DNA of 64,000 nucleotides from JACKEQ01 sp041389565 (GCA_041389565.1 JAWKRP010000021.1:62001-126000), one strand, 5' to 3'. Counted from the first letter of the stretch, positions 42,633-53,578 are shown. Notes: generated from the sequence alone by a model not told the origin. Program-made: numbers and translations.

Positions 42633-45600
42633 TCAGGCGGGCAGGCTGCGCTCCAGGGCGTCGACCGCGGCCTTCCGGACCGGATCCGCGAGCTGCGAGG
42701 CCTGCTCCTGCGCGTGGCGGATCGCCCAGCGGGCGAGCTCGATCCGCTCGTCGTCGCGGGCGTGCCGGGCGGTGCGCAGGAGGAGGTCGAACACGTCGGG
42801 CTGATAGAGTGGGGGGGCGTTGTCGATCGCGGGACGGAGGTGGGTCACGCTCCGCCAGTCCGCGCGCGCCGCTCCTGCCGCGAGCAGGCCCAGTGCTGCG
42901 TAGGTGGAGTACACGGCGCTGACGCGGGGGTGATCGAGCACGCCGCGGAAGTACGCCTCGGCTTCGAGGATGCGGTCGCGCTCGAGCGCCACGAGCCCGA
43001 GGTTGAGCGTGAAGCTGTAGAACGGGTAGCCCAGCTGCTCCGCGAGCTTCAGCGCCCCGTGGTAGGCGGCCTCGGCGCGGTCGAGGTCGCCCACCATGCG
43101 CGCCAGCTCGCCCTCGGTGTTGTACAGGTTGGCCACCGTGTGCCGCCGGCCCAGCTGGAGGACCGAAGGACGCGCGGACTCCAGCTCCGCCAGGCCCTCC
43201 TCGGGACGCCCGAGGGCGCCCAGCACGTACGCGAGGTGGAGGCGGGCGTTCGCCACCGAGATCACGCTGGCGCCGCGGAGGGCGAGCGTCGCCCGGATCG
43301 TGCGCTCGGCGTTGGCCGAGTCGCCCACCTGCTGGAACGCCGCGGACTGCTCGACCAGCACGTTGCCCTGGAGCTCGCGGTCGCCGAGCTCACGCGCCAT
43401 CGCCCCCGCGATCTCGAGGTGCTCCAGCGCCGAGAGCTGACCGGAGTCCGTGCGCTCGATGATGGCCAGCTCGAGCTGCGCCCGCGCGATCTGGGCGCGG
43501 TCGTCGGCGTGGTCGAGCACCCGGTTCGCCCACTGGCGGGCTTCGCCCATCGCGCCTCGCAGGCGGTCCATCCGGGCGAGCTGGTACCAGCCGTCGATCC
43601 GGCGGGCGTCCATCACCCCGCGCGACGCGAGGATCGCCTCCCGCCGCTGCAGTCGGTCGATTGCGCGGGCCAGGCCCTTCTTCTGGGCGTGCAGCGCCGC
43701 AGCGTACAGGGCGTCGACCGCACCCTCCTCGTCGCCCGCACCCAGCAGGTGCCGCGCCAGCCGGTCGGCGCGTTCGGGATCGTCGCGATCGAGCGCCGCG
43801 GCGCACGCGCGGTGGAGCTCCGCGAGGCGACCCTCCCGGCGCGACCGATCCATGAGCGTCTCGCGGAGCATGCCGTGCGCGAACCGCCACCGCCGCCCGA
43901 CCGCATCGGGATCGAGCACGGCCAGGCGCTCGGCGAGCAGGCGCAGCACGAGCTGCGGAGCCGCTCGGGTGCCGGCGGTCTCGCACGCCTCCGCCCACTC
44001 GTCGGCCTGGACGTCCATCCCCATCACCGCCGCGATCTCCAGCGGCACCGCCCACGCGGGGCGATCTTCGAGCAGGGCGCTGATCCGGGCGTCCCACACG
44101 GCCTCTACGGCCTCCGGCAGCGCTACCTCGCTCCCCGGGCGGAGCGCGAACCCAGCGTCTCCCCGGTCGTCGAGCAGCCCGCGTGCCACCCAGTCGCCCA
44201 CGATCTGCACCGCGAACAGCGGGTTCCCGGCCGTGCGCTCCGCCAGCTGCTCCGACAGCGCGGGGTCGAGCGCGAGCAGGCTGCGCGACAGGTCGCGCCG
44301 GGCGTCCTCGTCGAGCGGTCCGATCGTGCACGTGCGGGCCCCGAGCTCCTCGATCTCCTCGAGCAGCACGTCTTCGTCGACACGCTCGACCAGCGCCTCC
44401 TCCTGCGCGGTGAGCAGGATGAGCGCGGGACCGGCATCCTGCCGCTGCAGCACCCACTTCACCCACTCGAGCGACTCCGCGCCCCACTGCACGTCGTCGA
44501 GGAACATCGTGGCGACGCGGCCCCGCCCGAGCTCGCGCACCACCCGCGAAACGACGGCGTGGCGCTCCTGCATGGTCTCCAGCTCGAGCACGGGCCTCGT
44601 GGGCGGCGACCGGAAGAAGGGGAGGCACAGGAACTCGACGCCCTGCGAGGCCCAGTCGGGTGCGCCCGGCAGCAGCTGCTCGACGTGATCGCGGAGCTCG
44701 TGCTGATCGAGGCCGTGAGCGCGGAGCGCCCGACCCAGCAGGCCCGTCAGGCCGTCCTGGGCGCGCACGGCCCGGTGGTGGGTGCCCAGGAAGACCTCGG
44801 CCGCACCGACCTCGTGTGCGCGACGGCATGTCCACTCCGCGAGGCGCGACTTCCCGTACCCGGACGGGCCCCGCAGCACGACCACGCGGGCCTGCTGCTC
44901 CGCGTTCGCCTCGCGCAGCGACGCCCACAGCACGTCGCGCTCCTCCTCCCGCCCCACGAACGGAAGCTCGCGCAGCCCGAACAGACCGAGCCCGGCGCCC
45001 ATGAGCTGATCGCCCGTCCGCCGGTCGGGACCGCGCCACTCCGCCGGGATCTCGACCGCCGAGCGCTCGGGGGCCAGCTTGCGCACCCGCCGTGCCTGCG
45101 CGGGGATCGCGAGGGTGGTGCGCTGCGTCTCGCTGTCGGCCTGCATCAGGGTCTCGGACTCCCCGATGGTGTCGACCTCGGCGGGCATCGGCAGCTCGAT
45201 GAGGGCGTTCGCGGCCTCGGCAGCGCGCTGGAACCGGTTCCCGGGCGCCTTGGCCATCAGCTTCTCGACCCACGCCTGCAGGCCGTCGGGGATGGGGAAG
45301 CGCGGCTTGAGCGGAGGCACGGGCCGCACGGCGTGCTGGCGGTAGAGCGCCGAGGCGCCGCCGACCCCGTGGAACGGGCGGTGCCCGGAGATCAGCGACC
45401 AGGCGACGCACCCGAGGCTGTACAGATCGGTCCACGGGCCCTGGATCCGCCCGTCGCCCTCGAACTGCTCGGGCGCCATGAAGCTCGGCGTGCCGCCCGA
45501 CAGGGGCGTATCGGGCCCTTCGATCGCGTACACCATGCCGAAGTCGGCGAGCTTGATGCGCGTGCCCTGGTTCATGAACAGCACGTTCGAGGGCTTCAGG

Positions 45601-46022
45601 TCGCGGTGGATCACCCCGCGCGCATGGGCATGCCCGAGCGCGTCGAGCAGATCGAGCAGCACGCGACGCACGCTGATCCAGCTCAGTGCGTGTGCGCGCT
45701 CGCGCAGGGTGCCGCCCGCGGCCATCTCCATCGCGAACCACGGGCAGCCAGCGCGGATCGCGCCCTCCGACGCGCGCTCGATCGTCGCGTCGGCCGTTCC
45801 GGCGTCGTAGAGCCACACGATGTTGGGGTGCGCGAGGCCGGCCGCGGCGCGCACCTCGGAGTGGATCGCCGACACGAGGCGATCCTCGCGCAGGCCCTCG
45901 GCGGTGAGTACCTTCACGGCCACGAAGGTCCCGGTGGTGCGGTGGCGGCCACGCCAGATCTCTCCCATGCCGCCCTTGGCGAACGGGTTCGTGAGATCGA
46001 AGGCTCCGAGGGGGAATGACAT
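42633..46022 (-). CDS. Giant Ser/Thr kinase with AAA-type ATPase and TPR domains (paralogue 1)
   Basis: A 1129-residue cytoplasmic signalling protein. Residues 6-270 are a Hanks-type kinase: GGMGEIWRG, AVKVL, HRDLKPSN with catalytic D141, LADFGM and a MAPEQF activation-loop end. An ATPase module follows from about residue 375 (FVGREEERDVL) with Walker A GPSGYGKSR (K391). The last 400 residues are TPR-like helices (for example GDLDRAEAAYHGALKLAEQLGYPF). The order kinase-ATPase-TPR resembles MalT/PknK-like signal integrators. GTG at 46058 would add 12 residues; the ATG at 46022 matches the second paralogue's N-terminus. It sits just upstream of pccB. Confidence 0.92.
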   Translation of the reverse strand: MSFPLGAFDLTNPFAKGGMGEIWRGRHRTTGTFVAVKVLTAEGLREDRLVSAIHSEVRAAAGLAHPNIVWLYDAGTADATIERASEGAIRAGCPWFAMEMAAGGTLRERAHALSWISVRRVLLDLLDALGHAHARGVIHRDLKPSNVLFMNQGTRIKLADFGMVYAIEGPDTPLSGGTPSFMAPEQFEGDGRIQGPWTDLYSLGCVAWSLISGHRPFHGVGGASALYRQHAVRPVPPLKPRFPIPDGLQAWVEKLMAKAPGNRFQRAAEAANALIELPMPAEVDTIGESETLMQADSETQRTTLAIPAQARRVRKLAPERSAVEIPAEWRGPDRRTGDQLMGAGLGLFGLRELPFVGREEERDVLWASLREANAEQQARVVVLRGPSGYGKSRLAEWTCRRAHEVGAAEVFLGTHHRAVRAQDGLTGLLGRALRAHGLDQHELRDHVEQLLPGAPDWASQGVEFLCLPFFRSPPTRPVLELETMQERHAVVSRVVRELGRGRVATMFLDDVQWGAESLEWVKWVLQRQDAGPALILLTAQEEALVERVDEDVLLEEIEELGARTCTIGPLDEDARRDLSRSLLALDPALSEQLAERTAGNPLFAVQIVGDWVARGLLDDRGDAGFALRPGSEVALPEAVEAVWDARISALLEDRPAWAVPLEIAAVMGMDVQADEWAEACETAGTRAAPQLVLRLLAERLAVLDPDAVGRRWRFAHGMLRETLMDRSRREGRLAELHRACAAALDRDDPERADRLARHLLGAGDEEGAVDALYAAALHAQKKGLARAIDRLQRREAILASRGVMDARRIDGWYQLARMDRLRGAMGEARQWANRVLDHADDRAQIARAQLELAIIERTDSGQLSALEHLEIAGAMARELGDRELQGNVLVEQSAAFQQVGDSANAERTIRATLALRGASVISVANARLHLAYVLGALGRPEEGLAELESARPSVLQLGRRHTVANLYNTEGELARMVGDLDRAEAAYHGALKLAEQLGYPFYSFTLNLGLVALERDRILEAEAYFRGVLDHPRVSAVYSTYAALGLLAAGAARADWRSVTHLRPAIDNAPPLYQPDVFDLLLRTARHARDDERIELARWAIRHAQEQASQLADPVRKAAVDALERSLPA

Positions 46023-46076
46023 GACGCACGATTGTAGTCCCGCCCGGGTCGATCCCACAGCGGCTCACGATGCGCC

Positions 46077-46105
46077 TTGACCACACCCCTCCAGAACACT
46101 AGACG
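46077..46105 (+). promoter_or_regulatory. Putative rpsP operon promoter
   Basis: TTGACC at 46077-46082, a 17-nt spacer and TAGACG at 46100-46105. It lies 37 nt ahead of the rpsP ATG. A second TTGACG (46115-46120) is too close to the start to pair with a -10 before it. Confidence 0.4.
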
Positions 46106-46141
46106 TGCTGGGTTGACGACTCTCCTTTTCAGGAATCATCC

Positions 46142-46393
46142 ATGGTCCGCATCCGACTCTCGCGCCGCGGCGCAAAGAAGAAGCCCTTCTACCGTGTGGT
46201 GGCCGCCGATCAGCGCTCGAAGCGTGATGGCCGCTTCATCGAGCAGCTCGGCTTCTACGACCCCATGAAGAACCCGTTCGATCTCAAGCTCGATCTCGAG
46301 CGGGTCGATCACTGGATCGCCCTCGGGGCCCAGCCCTCCGAGACCGTCGCGCGCCTCATCGAGCGTGCCCGCGGCGCCGGGGCCGAGTCCTGA
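46142..46393 (+). CDS. rpsP: 30S ribosomal protein S16
   Basis: An 83-residue S16. It begins MVRIRLSRRGAKKKPFYRVV and contains RDGRFIEQLGFYDP, the family signature. Gene order rpsP-khpA-rimM-trmD-rplS is the classical bacterial translation operon. The start is preceded by TTTTCAGGAATCATCC with AGGA. It ends in a TGATG overlap with khpA. Confidence 0.97.
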   Translation: MVRIRLSRRGAKKKPFYRVVAADQRSKRDGRFIEQLGFYDPMKNPFDLKLDLERVDHWIALGAQPSETVARLIERARGAGAES

Positions 46394-46641
46394 TGGAGTC
46401 CCTCGTCCGTCACCTCGTGACGCCCATCGTCGACCATCCCGAAGACGTGTCGCTGAACACGATCGACGGTGAGAGCGTCGTGCTCATCGAGCTGCGCGTG
46501 CACGCCGACGATCGCGAGAACGTCGAAGGCGAGCGCGGTCGTACGCTCCGAAGCATCCGCAACATCCTCTCCGCGGCGGCGGGGTCGAAGAAGGCCTCCC
46601 TCGACCTGGTCGACGAGCATGCCAGCGGAGTGGAAGAGTAG
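46393..46641 (+). CDS. khpA: KH-domain RNA-binding protein KhpA
   Basis: An 82-residue single KH domain protein. The GxxG loop is visible as EGERGRTLRSIRNIL. KhpA binds RNA, often with KhpB, and its place between rpsP and rimM is the standard one. It overlaps rpsP by one base (TGATG) and rimM by 23 nt. It starts MESLVRHLVTPIVDHPEDV, which fits other family members. Confidence 0.92.
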   Translation: MESLVRHLVTPIVDHPEDVSLNTIDGESVVLIELRVHADDRENVEGERGRTLRSIRNILSAAAGSKKASLDLVDEHASGVEE

Positions 46642-47161
46642 GCTCCCGCCTGCTCCGGGCTCCGGCTCGGACGAGGTGGAGCTCGGGTCCATCTCGGGCG
46701 TCTTCGGCGTCCGGGGTGAAGTGCGTCTGCACCTCCACAACCGCGAGTCCGATCTCCTGGAAGACGGGCTCGACGTCGTGCTGGTCACGCCCGAAGGAGA
46801 GCGCTTCGGCGCCACGGTCCGTGCGCGTCCGGGTGCCGGCAAGCGCGTGCTCGGTCGCATCGAGGGGATCGACCAGCGCGACTGGGCGGAAGCCCTGATC
46901 GGCACGTCGATCGTCGTGCCGCACGCGATCCTCCCGGATCCCGACGAAGGCGAGTACTACCTCGAGGAGATCGTGGGGATGGCCGTGTGCACGGGCGATC
47001 ACGTGCACGGGCGCGTGATCGAGGTGCACACCACGGGCCCGATCGAGGTGATGGAGCTCGACACCGGCGCCTACCTGCCGAGCACGGGGGCCCACATCGT
47101 GGGGATCGACCGTGTGACGCGGGTGATCGAGGTGGTCGAGGGCGCGGTGCATGAGGTTTGA
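46619..47161 (+). CDS. rimM: Ribosome maturation factor RimM
   Basis: A 180-residue RimM, needed for 16S rRNA processing at the 30S head. The N-terminal barrel has the signature SGVFGVRGEVRLH. The C-terminal PRC barrel begins EYYLEEIVGMAV. The ATG at 46619 lies within khpA in another frame; it is the first in-frame start that keeps the whole N-terminal domain. Overlaps trmD by 11 nt. Confidence 0.92.
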   Translation: MPAEWKSRLPPAPGSGSDEVELGSISGVFGVRGEVRLHLHNRESDLLEDGLDVVLVTPEGERFGATVRARPGAGKRVLGRIEGIDQRDWAEALIGTSIVVPHAILPDPDEGEYYLEEIVGMAVCTGDHVHGRVIEVHTTGPIEVMELDTGAYLPSTGAHIVGIDRVTRVIEVVEGAVHEV

Positions 47162-47846
47162 CGTCCTCACGCTGCACCCCGAGATGGTGTCGGGTCCGCT
47201 CTCGCACTCGATGATCGGGCGCGCCCGCGATGCCGGGTTGCTCGAGGTGAACGCCCACGACATCCGCGATCATGCGAGCGATCGCTGGCGCACGGTCGAC
47301 GACACCCCGTACGGCGGCGGTGCGGGCATGGTGATGAAGGTCGACATCGTGGCGGCCGCGATCGATGCGGTCCGCACGGACGGATGTCGGGTGCTGCTCA
47401 CGAGCCCCGCCGGCCAGCCGCTGCGCCAGGCCGACTGCCAGCGCTGGGCGGCGCTCGATCACCTCGTGATCGTCACGGGGCACTACGAGGGCATCGATGC
47501 GCGCATCGAGTCGCTGGTCGACGAGGAGGTGAGCCTCGGAGACTTCGTGCTGACGGGCGGGGAGATCGCGGCGATCGCGATCGTCGACGCCGTGGGCCGG
47601 CTCGTGCCCGGTGTGCTCGGGAACGCCGACAGCGCGGTGGAGGAGTCGTTCGCGAACGGCCTGCTCGAGCACCCCCAGTACACGCGGCCCCGGGTGTTCC
47701 GCGATCTCGAGGTGCCGGAGATCCTCCTGTCGGGGCACCACGCGAAGATCACCGAGTGGCGGGAAGCCCAGGCGCGCGCCCGAACCCGTGAGCGGCGTCC
47801 GGATCTCTGGGCCGCCTGGATTGACGCGCACGGCCCACGAGGCTAA
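47151..47846 (+). CDS. trmD: tRNA (guanine37-N1)-methyltransferase TrmD
   Basis: A 231-residue SPOUT methyltransferase that makes m1G37 in tRNA. Blocks seen are FDVLTLHPEMV, VDDTPYGGGAGMVMKVD, LVIVTGHYEGIDARI and GDFVLTGGE, the last two forming the trefoil knot SAM site. Length is usual. It overlaps rimM and is 78 nt upstream of rplS. Confidence 0.96.
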   Translation: MRFDVLTLHPEMVSGPLSHSMIGRARDAGLLEVNAHDIRDHASDRWRTVDDTPYGGGAGMVMKVDIVAAAIDAVRTDGCRVLLTSPAGQPLRQADCQRWAALDHLVIVTGHYEGIDARIESLVDEEVSLGDFVLTGGEIAAIAIVDAVGRLVPGVLGNADSAVEESFANGLLEHPQYTRPRVFRDLEVPEILLSGHHAKITEWREAQARARTRERRPDLWAAWIDAHGPRG

Positions 47847-47924
47847 TCGACTCCGTTCCACGTGCCGGCAGGACGGCGCCGCCGGGTGTGCCCAGGCGCA
47901 ACGTAGCCGCGGAGAGAGACCCCC

Positions 47925-48296
47925 ATGAACCTCCTTCAGACCATCGAAGCCGAGACGCTGGCCGCCCGTGAGCGCGAGAACGTCGACGTTCGCCCGGGCG
48001 ACGTCGTTCGCGTTCACGTCCGCATCACCGAGGCCGGCAAGACCCGCGTCCAGGTGTTCGAAGGCACCGTCATCCGCATCAAGCGGGGCGGTCCGCGCAC
48101 CACCTTCACGGTCCGCAAGATCTCGTCCGGTGTCGGCGTCGAGCGCGTGTTCCCCGCGTGCTCGCCCAACCTCACCCGCATCGAGGTCACGGCTCGCCAC
48201 AAGGTGCGCCGCGCCAAGCTCCACTTCCTGCGGAACCGCCGCGGCAAGGCCGCGCGCCTCAAGCCCATCCGGGACTTCAACCGCAAGAAGAAGTAG
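47925..48296 (+). CDS. rplS: 50S ribosomal protein L19
   Basis: A 123-residue L19. The core VRPGDVVRVHVRITEAGKTRVQVFEG and the RRAKLHFLRNR segment are diagnostic. It follows trmD by 78 nt, with GGAGAGAGA upstream of the ATG. It is followed after 15 nt by yraN. Confidence 0.97.
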   Translation: MNLLQTIEAETLAARERENVDVRPGDVVRVHVRITEAGKTRVQVFEGTVIRIKRGGPRTTFTVRKISSGVGVERVFPACSPNLTRIEVTARHKVRRAKLHFLRNRRGKAARLKPIRDFNRKKK

Positions 48297-48311
48297 CTCC
48301 GGGTCGTCCCG

Positions 48312-48668
48312 GTGGGCGATCGTCGGGAAGCCTACGAGCACGGGCTGGATGCCGAGTCCTTCGTCGAAGCGTACCTGCGCGACGAAGGCTGGCAGACGCT
48401 CGCCCGCAACTGGCGGGGTGGGGGCGCCGAGCTCGACCTGGTCGTGCGCCGCGACGGTGCGGTGCGCGTGGTCGAGGTGAAGGCACGGGAAGACGGCCGC
48501 GACGCACTGGAGTCCGTCACGCCCGACAAGCAGGCACGCCTGCGCCGTGGAGCGGAGGCCTGGCTGGCATCTGCCGGCGAGCCCGAGAGCGAGATCGCGT
48601 TCATGGTCGCGGTCGTCACCCTGAACGACGGGGTCTGGGGCCTCGAGCTCTGGGACGACGCGTTCTGA
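48312..48668 (+). CDS. YraN-family (UPF0102) endonuclease-like protein
   Basis: A 118-residue UPF0102 protein with a restriction-endonuclease-like fold. The GGGAELDLVVRRDG and VVEVKAR segments give the E-D-ExK nuclease-like residues. Function is not proven in bacteria; a role in DNA recombination has been proposed from the fold. GTG start at 48312. It closes the rpsP operon, a common place for yraN. Confidence 0.88.
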   Translation: MGDRREAYEHGLDAESFVEAYLRDEGWQTLARNWRGGGAELDLVVRRDGAVRVVEVKAREDGRDALESVTPDKQARLRRGAEAWLASAGEPESEIAFMVAVVTLNDGVWGLELWDDAF

Positions 48669-48723
48669 AGATCGCGGGTCGCGGGACTCACGGACCGTCC
48701 CTGCGGGCCCTCCGGACGCACGG

Positions 48724-49788
48724 TCAGGGCGACAGGTCGTCCGGGCCGAGTGTTCCGGTGATCGAGAAGTACCAGCCCACGCCGAACGTGTCGGGGCTCG
48801 TCTGCACGTCGTACACGTGCTCCTGCGTGTGCGGCACGGTGTACTCGAAGCGGGCACCGGTGGTCGTGCGCACGATGTCGGAGAACACGAGGTTCAAGCC
48901 CATCGTCGCGAGACCCTGGAGGCTCTCGGAGTGCGTGACCGGGATCGTCTTGCTCGCTTCGATCACGTTCGGGAGGAGCAGGCCGGACGGCACGTCTTCC
49001 CAGGTGCGGTACCGGAAGCCGAGCTGGAAGTCCATCGCGGTGCGCGTGCCGTCGCGGTCGGACGAGATCACCTCCGTGCCGCCGAGGATCTCTGCGGTGG
49101 ACGCCGGCTGGAGCTCGAGCCCCGTGGCGATCGTGTTGCCCTGACCGTCGGTGAGGTCGACCGTGACCTTGTTCTCCTTGACGAAGCTCCCGCGCACGTA
49201 GGGCTCGGCGGAGCCGCCCCGACGGGAGAACGCGCCCTGCACCTTGAGGGCAGACCCGCCGGGCCCGCCTCCGCGCTTGCCGTCGACGAACGTCCACCGG
49301 TTGTTCGACTTGTTGCCCGTGCGGTACGCGACATCGAACCGCCAGGTGACGCGCTGACCGAGGTCGAACGCCTCCGAGAACGGCGCCAGCGCGAGACCCA
49401 GCCACACGCCTTCGATCCCGCCGCCCTTCACGTCGACCGGCTCGGCATCGACCGGATCGGGCGAGAACACGTAGCTGCCGCCGCCATCGACCGGCTCCAG
49501 CAGCATCTGGCGGGCGTTCGGGTAGCGCCACAGCCAGCTTGGGGTCATCGCGAGGTCGACCGTGACCGCGGCGCCCGGGACCGGTGCGAACTGCACCCCC
49601 AGATCGACGTGGTGCTCGGTGAGCCGGCGCTCCGAGATGCGGATGCCCTGCTCTTCGAGGTAGCCGCGCTCGTAGCGCCCGCCGTAGCGCAGCGTGGCAG
49701 CGCCGCTGAGACGGTCGGGCATCCAGGTGACCTCGGCTCCCGAGGCGGTCATGGCGAGGGCGAACAGCACGGCGGAACGGTACCGCAA
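48724..49788 (-). CDS. Outer-membrane beta-barrel-like protein
   Basis: A 354-residue exported protein of no recognised family. A TTG start gives a plausible signal peptide (MRYRSAVLFALAMTASGAEV). The mature part consists of alternating hydrophobic/polar strands (AATLRYGGRYERGYLEEQGI, HHVDLGVQFAPVPGAAVTVDL, TRTAMDFQLGFRYRTWEDV). It has no terminal aromatic, ending instead in GPDDLSP. It is 24 nt downstream of the NtrC-type regulator, which may be in the same transcript. The start codon is the weakest part of this call. Confidence 0.62.
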   Translation of the reverse strand: MRYRSAVLFALAMTASGAEVTWMPDRLSGAATLRYGGRYERGYLEEQGIRISERRLTEHHVDLGVQFAPVPGAAVTVDLAMTPSWLWRYPNARQMLLEPVDGGGSYVFSPDPVDAEPVDVKGGGIEGVWLGLALAPFSEAFDLGQRVTWRFDVAYRTGNKSNNRWTFVDGKRGGGPGGSALKVQGAFSRRGGSAEPYVRGSFVKENKVTVDLTDGQGNTIATGLELQPASTAEILGGTEVISSDRDGTRTAMDFQLGFRYRTWEDVPSGLLLPNVIEASKTIPVTHSESLQGLATMGLNLVFSDIVRTTTGARFEYTVPHTQEHVYDVQTSPDTFGVGWYFSITGTLGPDDLSP

Positions 49789-49812
49789 TCGCGCGCCGCG
49801 CGCGAGGGCCGG

Positions 49813-51183
<1,371 letters not shown>

Positions 51184-51281
51184 CGCGCTCACTTTAGTGG
51201 ATAGACTGGTCCGGAATAGAACTCGGTGCCCGTGCGTCGAAGCCGTCGTTCCCTGGATCGACCGTAGCCCCTGGAGATCGG

Positions 51282-51812
51282 ATGCGTACCCTCGTCTCGC
51301 TGCTCGTGGCAGTCACCCTGTCCGCTTCCGCGTTCGCAGCCGAAGCCACGAACTTCACGCTCACCGACATCGGCGGCAAGAAGGTCAGCCTGACAGACTT
51401 CGGCGACGACGTGGTGGTCATGAGCTTCTGGGCCACGTGGTGTGGGCCGTGCAAGGAGGAGATGCCGCACCTCCAGAAGATGTACGCGGAGAAGAAGGAC
51501 CAGGGGTTCACCGTGCTCTCGATCTCCACCGACGATGCGCGCTCGGCGAGCCGGGTCAAGCCGTTCATCATGAAGAACGCGTACACGTTCCCGGTCCTGC
51601 TCGACCGCGAGTCGAAGGTGATCACGCAGTACAACCCCAGCAAGACGCTCCCGTACACGGTCGTCATCGCGAAGGGCGAGATCGTGAAGTCCCACTCGGG
51701 CTTCAACCCCGGCGACGAAGAGGAGCTCGCGAAGCTCGTCGACGAGCTGCTGGCCAAGGGCGGCCCGAGGGATTCCGAGAAGCCCGCCGAAGCTCCGCCC
51801 GCCGAGAAGTAG
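51282..51812 (+). CDS. TlpA-like thioredoxin-fold lipoprotein/periplasmic protein
   Basis: A 176-residue exported thioredoxin-fold protein. Signal peptide MRTLVSLLVAVTLSASAFAA, then FTLTDIGGKKVSLTDFG and the active-site C54-G-P-C57 in WATWCGPCKEE. The TFPVLLDRES and PYTVVIAKGEI segments complete the AhpC/TSA-like fold. It would reduce or form disulfides in the periplasm. The C-terminal tail is acidic and Pro-rich. It is followed after 88 bp by a large barrel gene in the same direction. Confidence 0.9.
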   Translation: MRTLVSLLVAVTLSASAFAAEATNFTLTDIGGKKVSLTDFGDDVVVMSFWATWCGPCKEEMPHLQKMYAEKKDQGFTVLSISTDDARSASRVKPFIMKNAYTFPVLLDRESKVITQYNPSKTLPYTVVIAKGEIVKSHSGFNPGDEEELAKLVDELLAKGGPRDSEKPAEAPPAEK

Positions 51813-51900
51813 GCCCCCACACGGGCGCAGCGAAGGCTCCCAGAGCGTGTAGACTGCCCCGCGACGAGGGCGCACGCGAACCCCTCGGGGTGGAGGTCGT

Positions 51901-53574
51901 GTGCTGGTCTGGCTGTCTCTGGCGCTCGCCGACCCGGGTGCCGGGAGCGACGAGGAGAAGGGCGACCGCTGGTCGCTCACGGCCTCCGACGACCTCGAGA
52001 TCCGCTACTGGGTCCGCGACCAGCGCCTGATCGATCCCAACGACGTGCCGGTGTTCAACTACGTCGAAGAGGTGAACCGGCTGAACCTCGGCGCCTCGCG
52101 CGGCAAGTGGAAGCTGAACACCCAGATCGACCAGGTCGCGCTGCTGGCGAACCGGTACTACCTCGACGACGTGAAGTACGTCGAGCGCCCGCTGCTCGAG
52201 CCGAACCGCATCTGGTCGCCGTTCGGAGCCGATGCCGACGTGTACGCGAACGTCGAGAAGGTCACGCTGTCGTACGAGTCGCCCAAGGCCAGCGTGCAGC
52301 TCGGTGACGTGTACGCGGCGTTCGGGCGCGGCATCGCCCTGAACGTGAACCGGAACGTCGACATCGACATCGACACCTCGATCCAGGGCCTGAAGGTGGT
52401 GGGGCGGCCGGGCCCGTGGGACCTCACGGCGATCGTCGGTCAGCTGAACCGCCAGCAGGTGTTCCAGGACAACCCCAACATCGGGCTCCAGGGAGACCGC
52501 CGGCACTTCGTCGGAGCCGTGCGCGCCGAGCGTTTCGGGCTCGGGCCCGCGAACGTCGGCCTGCACGGGGTCACGTACGGCTTCGTCCAGGAGACCGGCC
52601 TCGCGGCGGGCTTCACGGACTCCACCGGTCCGGATGTCGTCATCGGAGGCGCGACGGCCGAGCTCATCGGGGTGGGCGGCATCGACTGGTACGCCGAGGT
52701 CGACGTGTTCGACTACGTGGGCGACAAGCTCACGGCGGGCGGCGTGGAGCTCGGCGGGGCCGCGTACGCGAGCGCGTCGTTCTACCCGGGCAAGACCGTG
52801 TGGCTCGTCGAGCTGAAGCGGTACGTCGGCACCAACCAGGTCAACGCGATCCTGTCGCCCGAGCTGTACCAGGTCGCGATCGCACCCACGCTCGAGTACG
52901 AGCGCGCCATCACCGAGGACAGTGCGGCGGCCGTGGGCTCCGAAGACATCTGGGGCGGGCGCGTCACGATGGACTGGGCGCTGAAGCCGGGGGTGTTCAC
53001 GCCCTACCTCGCGTGTGGGGTCTTCCGCGACCTCGACACCGAGACGCTCCACTTCAACACGGTCCCGGAGACGATCGTGCACCCGATGGTCGGTGTGGAG
53101 TGGTTCCCGGGCGATGGCGCCGTGCTCGTGAACGCCGGGCTGCGCAACGACGATCGCGACGGTACGGCCGAGGGCACCGACCGCCAGCTCCACGGCGACG
53201 TGACGCTCAACTTCCCGCTGCCGGCAGGCCTCACAGGCAACGTGAACGTCGGTGCCGAGCACTTCTGGTGGGGCACGAACCCGCTCCAGCAGAACGACTA
53301 CACCGAGATGGAGAGCGCGTTCACGGTGAGCCGCGGCTCGAAGGTCGCGCTCACGTACTTCACCGACTTCTCGACGAACCCGCTGATCGACAGCACCGGG
53401 AACATCACCGAGGCCGTCTACATGGCGACCGAGCTCCAGGTGAAGCCCGCGTCGGCGCTCACGCTGAAGGCGTTCTACGGCGCGTACAAGAGCGGGATCC
53501 GCTGCAGCGGCGGCCAGTGTCGGCTGCTCCCGGGCTTCGAGGGCGCCCGCGTGAGCATGACCGGCACGTTCTGA
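51901..53574 (+). CDS. Large outer-membrane protein (DUF6029-like)
   Basis: A 557-residue exported beta-barrel candidate. A short signal peptide (MLVWLSLALA) is followed by many strands: RYWVRDQRLIDPNDVPVFNY, KVTLSYESPKASVQLGDVY, GVTLGP-like repeats and a final GARVSMTGTF with terminal Phe. The overall style is that of DUF6029-type proteins, which are often next to TlpA-like thioredoxins; I infer this from memory and have no alignment. The GTG start has GGTGGAGGTC just upstream. Two cysteines (IRCSGGQCR) near the end could be a disulfide target of the neighbour. Confidence 0.7.
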   Translation: MLVWLSLALADPGAGSDEEKGDRWSLTASDDLEIRYWVRDQRLIDPNDVPVFNYVEEVNRLNLGASRGKWKLNTQIDQVALLANRYYLDDVKYVERPLLEPNRIWSPFGADADVYANVEKVTLSYESPKASVQLGDVYAAFGRGIALNVNRNVDIDIDTSIQGLKVVGRPGPWDLTAIVGQLNRQQVFQDNPNIGLQGDRRHFVGAVRAERFGLGPANVGLHGVTYGFVQETGLAAGFTDSTGPDVVIGGATAELIGVGGIDWYAEVDVFDYVGDKLTAGGVELGGAAYASASFYPGKTVWLVELKRYVGTNQVNAILSPELYQVAIAPTLEYERAITEDSAAAVGSEDIWGGRVTMDWALKPGVFTPYLACGVFRDLDTETLHFNTVPETIVHPMVGVEWFPGDGAVLVNAGLRNDDRDGTAEGTDRQLHGDVTLNFPLPAGLTGNVNVGAEHFWWGTNPLQQNDYTEMESAFTVSRGSKVALTYFTDFSTNPLIDSTGNITEAVYMATELQVKPASALTLKAFYGAYKSGIRCSGGQCRLLPGFEGARVSMTGTF

Positions 53575-53578
53575 GAGC

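Noticed and set aside
46023..46058. GTG at 46058 as start of the first giant kinase
   Set aside because: The ATG at 46022 aligns with the N-terminus of the second kinase; the 12 extra residues do not match it.
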